From contig NZ_JALIEC010000003.1 of assembly GCF_022867865.1 (NCBI RefSeq), positions 1 through 64,000 of the forward strand: DNA of 64,000 nt, read 5' to 3'. This DNA is from Phaeobacter sp. J2-8 (GTDB lineage: Bacteria > Pseudomonadota > Alphaproteobacteria > Rhodobacterales > Rhodobacteraceae). Made by a program: the position numbers and the translations under genes. Shown piece by piece: positions 59,247 to 64,000 of this stretch (positions are counted from its first letter, which is position 1; each line of letters begins with the position of its first letter). The notes below the pieces were generated by a model, which was given only the letters and a program-made list of their open reading frames with translations, was not told the origin of the DNA and did no database searches.

Positions 59247-60695
59247 CTAGTCGAACCTGTCGTCACTATTTAGGCTTGTGCTGGCAAAAATGTTGGCAAA
59301 GCGCGCGCTGATCCAACCGGTCCGCCCAGCGTGATCGAGCTTTAGCCATACCGCTTGATTGTCCGTTGTCACCTGACAGCCGCGGACCCGGAACCTTGTG
59401 CCTTCGGGGACTTCGCCAAGTCGCGCTGCCTTGAGCGACGGGGTGGCGCGCATATTGACCGACGTCATGATCGCGGCCTGCCCAAACCTTTGGCGCCACG
59501 GCGCATCGTCTGACAGGACATTTGATGCCGGATCGATCATGGGGTGCAGCTGGCCCATGTGGCAGGCGCTAATGTCGGCCAGCAAGGCGTTGGTGGCGAG
59601 GCGTTGGACCCTGGTGTCAATGGCACACCATGCGTCATATCCGTTTTCGCTATCAATGCATTCGGGGGGATCGCGCGTGACATCAAGAAAGAGATTGCCC
59701 TCGCTGGTGCGCGCCATCAGGCAGTGTTCGCCCGACCGGAAACTGCCGCGAAACGCGGTGCCGCGATGCGATTTGAAGAAATCGGAAACGGTGCCATTGG
59801 GAATTGGGAACAGATCACCAACCATTTCAGTGACGGTGGTCAATGGGATCTGTGAAATGTCGCGCAGTTTGGTGCAGAGGTGATAGACCTGCGCCATGCT
59901 GAGCGCGGCGGAGTGCAGCGGCTCGGACAGCGGATCGGTGGACACGGGTATAAAACCCAGATCATAGGCGCGGTCACTGGCCCCGACGTAAAAGAAACTA
60001 TCGGCGGATCGATGTTTCAGCGCCTCGGCAATCAGCTCTGGTTTGTTCAACTCGCCGGTCACGATCGTCATATAGGCGGCCATGATGTCATAGGTCAGAT
60101 CCATCACGGCCTTGACCTGGGCCTGTTGAAACGCCTGACCATCGGGCAATGCGCCCATGTGAAAGCCGATGCGCCCGCCAACTTCGATAAAGCGGTAGCT
60201 GTCAAAATCGTCCAATGTGCGGCGCTCGGACGCCAGCGAAAACGCCAAGGCACAGGCAGACAGGCATTCGGTATTCGCAAGGACATAAACGCCAACGAAA
60301 TCCGGATCCTGCGAGCCAAGCCGCGCCCCCAGGCTTCTGCCCAATGCGATCCCTTCAAGGAAATTGCCGCCCGGGCTTTCCAGCACCAGTCTCCAACCCC
60401 AGCCCTTTTTTTGGTCATGCATCCGTTCGACCAGCGCCCAAAGCTTGTCTGTGTCGCCCTTTTCAATCACGCCTGACATTTTGATCACCCAAGGCGCGTC
60501 GGACCGTACGGGTCGCGTCGGGCGGCGCAGGTCTGCACGGTTCGCCGGCAGGTCGACATATGCAGAATAAAGCGGGGTCAGTTGCGAGAGGCGCGGCGCA
60601 AGATCATCGCGGACCTCAAATGTGGCCGCGAGGGCCGAAAATGGCCAAGCCAGACAGAAAATCAAAGCGGACAACGTAAGTTTCAAACGGTTCAT
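59247..60695 (-). CDS. Periplasmic ClpP/crotonase-fold protein with C-terminal SH3b domain
   Basis: A 482-residue exported protein with signal peptide MNRLKLTLSALIFCLAWPFS; ATG 60695 follows GGGAG. The N-terminal half is a COG3904-like ClpP/crotonase fold: LVLESPGGNFLEGIALGRSL, then ANTECLSACALAFSLASERR, the typical Cys-Ser-Ala-Cys motif, and GGRIGFHMG. The C-terminal 70 residues form a bacterial SH3 domain (SVNMRATPSLKAARLGEV, WLKLDHAGRTGWISARF) that in relatives binds peptidoglycan. The protein may act on the envelope; catalytic activity is not shown. Confidence 0.75.
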   Translation of the reverse strand: MNRLKLTLSALIFCLAWPFSALAATFEVRDDLAPRLSQLTPLYSAYVDLPANRADLRRPTRPVRSDAPWVIKMSGVIEKGDTDKLWALVERMHDQKKGWGWRLVLESPGGNFLEGIALGRSLGARLGSQDPDFVGVYVLANTECLSACALAFSLASERRTLDDFDSYRFIEVGGRIGFHMGALPDGQAFQQAQVKAVMDLTYDIMAAYMTIVTGELNKPELIAEALKHRSADSFFYVGASDRAYDLGFIPVSTDPLSEPLHSAALSMAQVYHLCTKLRDISQIPLTTVTEMVGDLFPIPNGTVSDFFKSHRGTAFRGSFRSGEHCLMARTSEGNLFLDVTRDPPECIDSENGYDAWCAIDTRVQRLATNALLADISACHMGQLHPMIDPASNVLSDDAPWRQRFGQAAIMTSVNMRATPSLKAARLGEVPEGTRFRVRGCQVTTDNQAVWLKLDHAGRTGWISARFANIFASTSLNSDDRFD

Positions 60696-60831
60696 GATTT
60701 CTCCCAAGCTTATTTTGCCGAAGCAGCATTGCATCCCGATGGTTGGCACCATTTAATCGCCTTAGACAATAACAGGTGTTTTTTGAACATCTTACAACGG
60801 CGATTGCAACGCATCGCTACAGGAGACGCAC

Positions 60832-61673
60832 ATGACCGAACAGCGCCACAGCCCGTTTCGCGACGCCCATGAAGACCGGGAAACGGCGGGGGATATTCCG
60901 GATACGCCCCAGACACGTGCGCGGCCTATCGGTTGGCCTTTGCGGATGATGATTTCCTGTGCCGCGATGAATTGCGCCCGGTCCGGTTGCAGCTGGAGTT
61001 GTTGAAACCGGAACTGATGATGACCGAGGCCGGTGTTGAAAGCACCATCGTTCTGTTTGGCGGTGCGCGCATTCCCGAACCCGCGAAAAAGCAGAACGCC
61101 CGCACCAAGACGCTGGCGGATCTGTCGCGGTTTTATGAAGAAGCACGGGATTTCGCGCGGATCATGACCGAGATTTCGGCGCAATCAGGCGGGCGTGAAA
61201 ACGTCGTTGTCACCGGCGGCGGGCCGGGCGTGATGGAGGCGGGAAATCGCGGCGCGATGGAGGCCGGGGGCCAATCCATCGGCTTGAATATCGTTTTGCC
61301 GCATGAGCAGGCGCCAAACGAATATGTGACGCCGGGGCTGTGTTTCAATTTCCACTATTTCGCCATTCGCAAGATGCATTTCCTGATGCGGGCCAAGGCG
61401 ATCTGTGTGTTCCCGGGCGGGTTCGGCACGATGGATGAAATGTTTGAGGCTCTGACGCTGATTCAGACCGGGCGCATGGAACGTGTGCCGTTTCTGTTGT
61501 TCGGGCGCGAATTCTGGGAAAAGATCATCAATTGGGACGCATTGGCCGATGCTGGCACCATTGCGGCAGAAGATCTTGAGCTTTTCCGGTTTGTTGAAAC
61601 GGCGCAGGAGGCGGCGGATCTGATCGGGAATTGGAAAGCCGCTGGCCTGCGTGACGGGCTGCCGGGGCGTTAA
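60832..61673 (+). CDS. LOG family protein (TIGR00730-like), frameshifted near its N-terminus
   Basis: ATG 60832 follows AGGAG and starts MTEQRHSPFRDAHEDRETAG; the frame then breaks near 60922. Inserting one base gives the continuation TRAPAYRLAFADDDFL and a 280-residue protein. The core GGGPGVMEAGNRGAMEAGG and PGGFGTMDEMFEALTLIQTG are the nucleotide and catalytic motifs of the LOG/lysine-decarboxylase-like family, whose proven members are cytokinin-type phosphoribohydrolases acting on nucleotides. Length and the N-terminal extension fit the long bacterial TIGR00730 group. Confidence 0.88.
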
Positions 61674-61707
61674 ACCCCCCCCGCTCAATCTGGTTGCGAA
61701 ATCTGGG

Positions 61708-61902
61708 TCAGGCCGCCGATTGCGCGGGCAAAGCACAGATTTCGCGCCCATGGGGCAGGGCGGTGACCATATCGCCATGGTCGGTGCGCTTGATGGCATA
61801 GCCATAGCCGGCCAGACGATGTTCCCATTCCCGTGCGCTGAGCGCCTTGATGCGTTCCTGTTCCAGAAGCGCCAGAAGCGTGTCGATCTCGGTGGTCTGC
61901 AT
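61708..61902 (-). CDS. Small hypothetical protein (64 residues)
   Basis: ATG 61902 follows GGGAGAG. The 64-residue product (MQTTEIDTLLALLEQERIKA start) has an N-terminal amphipathic helix and a C-terminal beta-like part (AGYGYAIKRTDHGDMVTALP). It converges on the LOG gene and is divergent from the molybdoenzyme gene. I do not recognise a family. The good ribosome site and uninterrupted frame between two genes support it. Confidence 0.55.
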   Translation of the reverse strand: MQTTEIDTLLALLEQERIKALSAREWEHRLAGYGYAIKRTDHGDMVTALPHGREICALPAQSAA

Positions 61903-62092
61903 TGTTTCTCTCCCATGTTGGTTCAATGTGTGTACAGTCGGATTGCGGCCTGCATCGCGCGCAATTGCGGCGAATTTGCGCGGGTGTTTTCCTGTTGCCA
62001 ACCGGCGGTCTGCTTTGGAAATTCGCCCCCCGGCCCGCTGGACAGTCGCGCGGAAACCCCTAGTGTCGGGACAAACATCGACGGAGCGGGAA

Positions 62093-64000
62093 ATGGATAA
62101 GTTCGGCAAGAGCCAACCAGTCAAACGGGTTGAGGATGCGCGGTTTCTGACAGGGCAGGGTCGATATGTTGATGATATCGCCCCCGAGAATGCGCTGCAT
62201 GGGTTTGTATTTCGCTCGCCTGTGGCGCATGGCGCGATCACGACGCTGAATGTGGACGACGCGCGTGACGCCGACGGGGTGCATCTGGTGGTGACACTGG
62301 ATGATCTGGAGGCGGCCGGCGTGCATGTGGGCATGGCGGGGGCCACGGTGCCCAACCGCGACGGGACGCGCGGCGCCAGCCCGGAACGCCCGGTGCTGGC
62401 ACGGGGGCGGCTGCGGTTTGTCGGCGAAGCGATTGCAATGATCTTTGCCGAGACCTTGCAACAGGCCAAAGATGCCGCCGAGCTGATCGAGCTGGATTAT
62501 GATGATCTTCCGGTGTCGCTGGCTCTGGACACAGGCGCGCATGACATTCATCCCGAAGCGCCGGGCAATCTGGCCTATGATTATGGCCTCGGGGATGAAG
62601 CGGCGACCAATGCGGCCTTTGATGCGGCGGCAAAAGTGGTCTCGCTACAGATCGACGACAACCGCATTATCGTCAATTCGCTTGAGCCACGCGGATGTTA
62701 CGCCGAGGTCGAGGGCGAGCGGCTGCATGTGGCGATCAATGGACAAGGGGTCTGGGGCGCCAAGGCCTCGATCGCCAAGGCCATGGCGATGGCGCCGGAA
62801 CAGGTGCGGATCACCAACCCGGATGTCGGCGGCGGATTTGGCATGAAGGGCATGGATTACCCCGAACATGTGGTCTGTGCCTTTGCCGCACGTGCGCTGG
62901 GTCGGCCGGTGCGCTGGATGTCAGAGCGGACCGAAGCGATGCTGAGCGACAATGGCGGCCGGGATCTGACCACTCTGGCCGAGATGGCCTTTGACGACGA
63001 CCACCGGATTTTGGCCTATCGCATCCACACCCGGAACAACCTCGGGGCGTATAATTCCGGCTATGGCCAGCCAATCCAGTCCGAGCTTTTCGCCAAGGTC
63101 ATGATGGGGGTCTATGATGTGCAGACCGCCTTCATGGGGGTGCGCGGCTATTATACCAATACCACCCAGGTCGATGCCTATCGCGGCGCGGGCCGACCCG
63201 AGGCGATCTACGTGCTGGAACGGTTGATGGACCGGGCGGCGCGGGAACTGAATGTGGACGGCTGGGAGCTGCGCCGCAAGAACTTCATCGCGCCCGAGAA
63301 GTTCCCCTATCAGTCGGTGACCGGTGAATTATACGACGTCGGCGATTTCAATCGCGTGCTGTCGCGGGTGGAAACCACCGCGGACCGGGCGGGATTCCTT
63401 GCGCGGCGTGCGCAATCCGAAGCCGCAGGCAAACTGCGGGGCATGGGGCTTTGTTACTATATCGAAAGCATTCTGGGCGATCCTTCGGAAGACGTGAAAG
63501 TCGCGTTCGAAGAGGATGGCAGCGTTTCGATGTATGTCGGCACACAATCCAACGGCCAGGGACATGAAACGGTTTACGCCAAATTCCTTTCCGATCAGAC
63601 CGGCATTCCCGCCGACCGCATTCGTGTGATCCAGGGCGACAGCGATCTGATTGCGCGGGGCGGCGGCACCGGAGGGTCACGTTCGGTGACGACGCAGGCC
63701 AATGTCACGCTGACCGCCGTCAGCAATATCGTGGCCGCATTCACGCCGTTTTTGGCGGATACCATGGGCGTCGAGGAGAGCAAAGTGACCTTCGATGATG
63801 AAACCTTTCGGGCTGAGGGGTCGAATATGACACCCACCCTGCTGGAGGCCGCCGCATTGGCGCGGGAGGCCGGGCGCGAGGATCTTTTGACCCATGCGGC
63901 GCGTTCGAAACTGCCGGGGCGGTCCTATCCCAATGGCGCCCATGTGGCCGAGGTCGAGGTCGATCCCGAAACCGGTGCGATTTCGGTCGACAGATATACG
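62093..64000 (+). CDS. Xanthine dehydrogenase/CO dehydrogenase family molybdopterin-binding subunit (CoxL form II), 3' truncated by window
   Basis: A continuous frame of 636 codons from ATG 62093 (MDKFGKSQPVKRVEDARFLT) to the window end; about 150 residues are missing. The N-terminal aldehyde-oxidase hammerhead domain is followed by the Mo-pterin region: GGGFGMKG near residue 248, and DAYRGAGRPEA near 363. AYRGAGR marks form II (CoxL-like, not proven CO oxidiser) as opposed to AYXCSFR of form I. TGGSRSVTTQANV lies near the end. It would need FeS and FAD subunits, which are not upstream here. Confidence 0.9.
   Translation, partial: MDKFGKSQPVKRVEDARFLTGQGRYVDDIAPENALHGFVFRSPVAHGAITTLNVDDARDADGVHLVVTLDDLEAAGVHVGMAGATVPNRDGTRGASPERPVLARGRLRFVGEAIAMIFAETLQQAKDAAELIELDYDDLPVSLALDTGAHDIHPEAPGNLAYDYGLGDEAATNAAFDAAAKVVSLQIDDNRIIVNSLEPRGCYAEVEGERLHVAINGQGVWGAKASIAKAMAMAPEQVRITNPDVGGGFGMKGMDYPEHVVCAFAARALGRPVRWMSERTEAMLSDNGGRDLTTLAEMAFDDDHRILAYRIHTRNNLGAYNSGYGQPIQSELFAKVMMGVYDVQTAFMGVRGYYTNTTQVDAYRGAGRPEAIYVLERLMDRAARELNVDGWELRRKNFIAPEKFPYQSVTGELYDVGDFNRVLSRVETTADRAGFLARRAQSEAAGKLRGMGLCYYIESILGDPSEDVKVAFEEDGSVSMYVGTQSNGQGHETVYAKFLSDQTGIPADRIRVIQGDSDLIARGGGTGGSRSVTTQANVTLTAVSNIVAAFTPFLADTMGVEESKVTFDDETFRAEGSNMTPTLLEAAALAREAGREDLLTHAARSKLPGRSYPNGAHVAEVEVDPETGAISVDRYT

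Noticed and set aside
62093-64000. Calling the molybdoenzyme a true CO dehydrogenase
   Set aside because: The active-site loop is AYRGAGR, not the AYXCSFR of proven CO-oxidising form I.

Overview
The window is a GC-rich, gene-dense piece of an alphaproteobacterial chromosome, most likely from order Rhodobacterales (Roseobacter/Rhodobacteraceae). The assignment rests on gene families and order: the pckA / chvI-chvG-hprK-rapZ-manX-ptsH block, a small HprK with an incomplete regulatory PTS, a serC leader hairpin, a paired saccharopine dehydrogenase locus, DUF6473, and a dispersed intergenic element ending in CAGAAGAAG. No rRNA, tRNA, CRISPR, phage or insertion sequence was recognised. Nearly all content is core metabolism.

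Layout. 1-3 kb: two saccharopine dehydrogenases (lysine/saccharopine metabolism), a PPP-type phosphatase and a small membrane protein. 3-7 kb: serine synthesis (serA, serC, divergent serB). 7-12 kb: a VOC/aldo-keto reductase/FAD-oxidoreductase operon, diverging from a four-carbon acid-sugar operon (otnK-otnC-otnI plus a 73-aa membrane protein) whose kinase has lost most of its reading frame. 12-17.5 kb: an iron locus (imelysin, Bfd, bacterioferritin, di-haem oxidoreductase, second imelysin, DUF1513). 18-21 kb: divergent katG and oxyR. 21-24 kb: a DUF4170 protein, Kdo transferase and lpxK (lipid A/Kdo). 24-31 kb: pckA divergent from chvI-chvG, hprK, rapZ, manX, ptsH and an acyltransferase. 31-36 kb: hydroxyacyl-CoA dehydrogenase, DUF6473, etfAB, hemC. 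36-42 kb: hemE, an ABC-2 exporter, an S49 peptidase, a mini zinc ribbon, a CaCA exchanger and a pteridine-reductase-like SDR. 42.1-42.8 kb is non-coding, AT-rich and carries two perfect DnaA boxes. 42.8-50 kb: uvrC, then a leftward run aldH-SDR-cupin-P1 peptidase-rpe-gph. 50-53 kb: panBC and an M20 hydrolase. 53-59 kb: a leftward run dapD-hyp-dapE-GNAT-DUF2064-rnr. 59-64 kb: a periplasmic ClpP-like/SH3b protein, a LOG-family protein, a 64-aa protein and the start of a CoxL-type molybdoenzyme that runs off the end.

Quality caveat. Nine conserved genes (saccharopine reductase, a membrane protein, katG, oxyR, manX, etfA, rpe, aldH, LOG) are each split by a single-base indel, several of them in short homopolymers. 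Restoring one base gives the full family length each time. I read these as sequence errors rather than gene decay and report each as one CDS across the break. The in-frame otnK deletion is different and looks like a real lesion.

Most noteworthy: the serC leader, whose CCUUCC segment can pair either with its own hairpin or with the serC ribosome-binding site; a dispersed intergenic element with a giant inverted pair between panC and the M20 gene; the DnaA-box-bearing gap before uvrC; the mixed iron uptake/storage locus with tandem upstream repeats; and a probable CTG start for the Kdo transferase.
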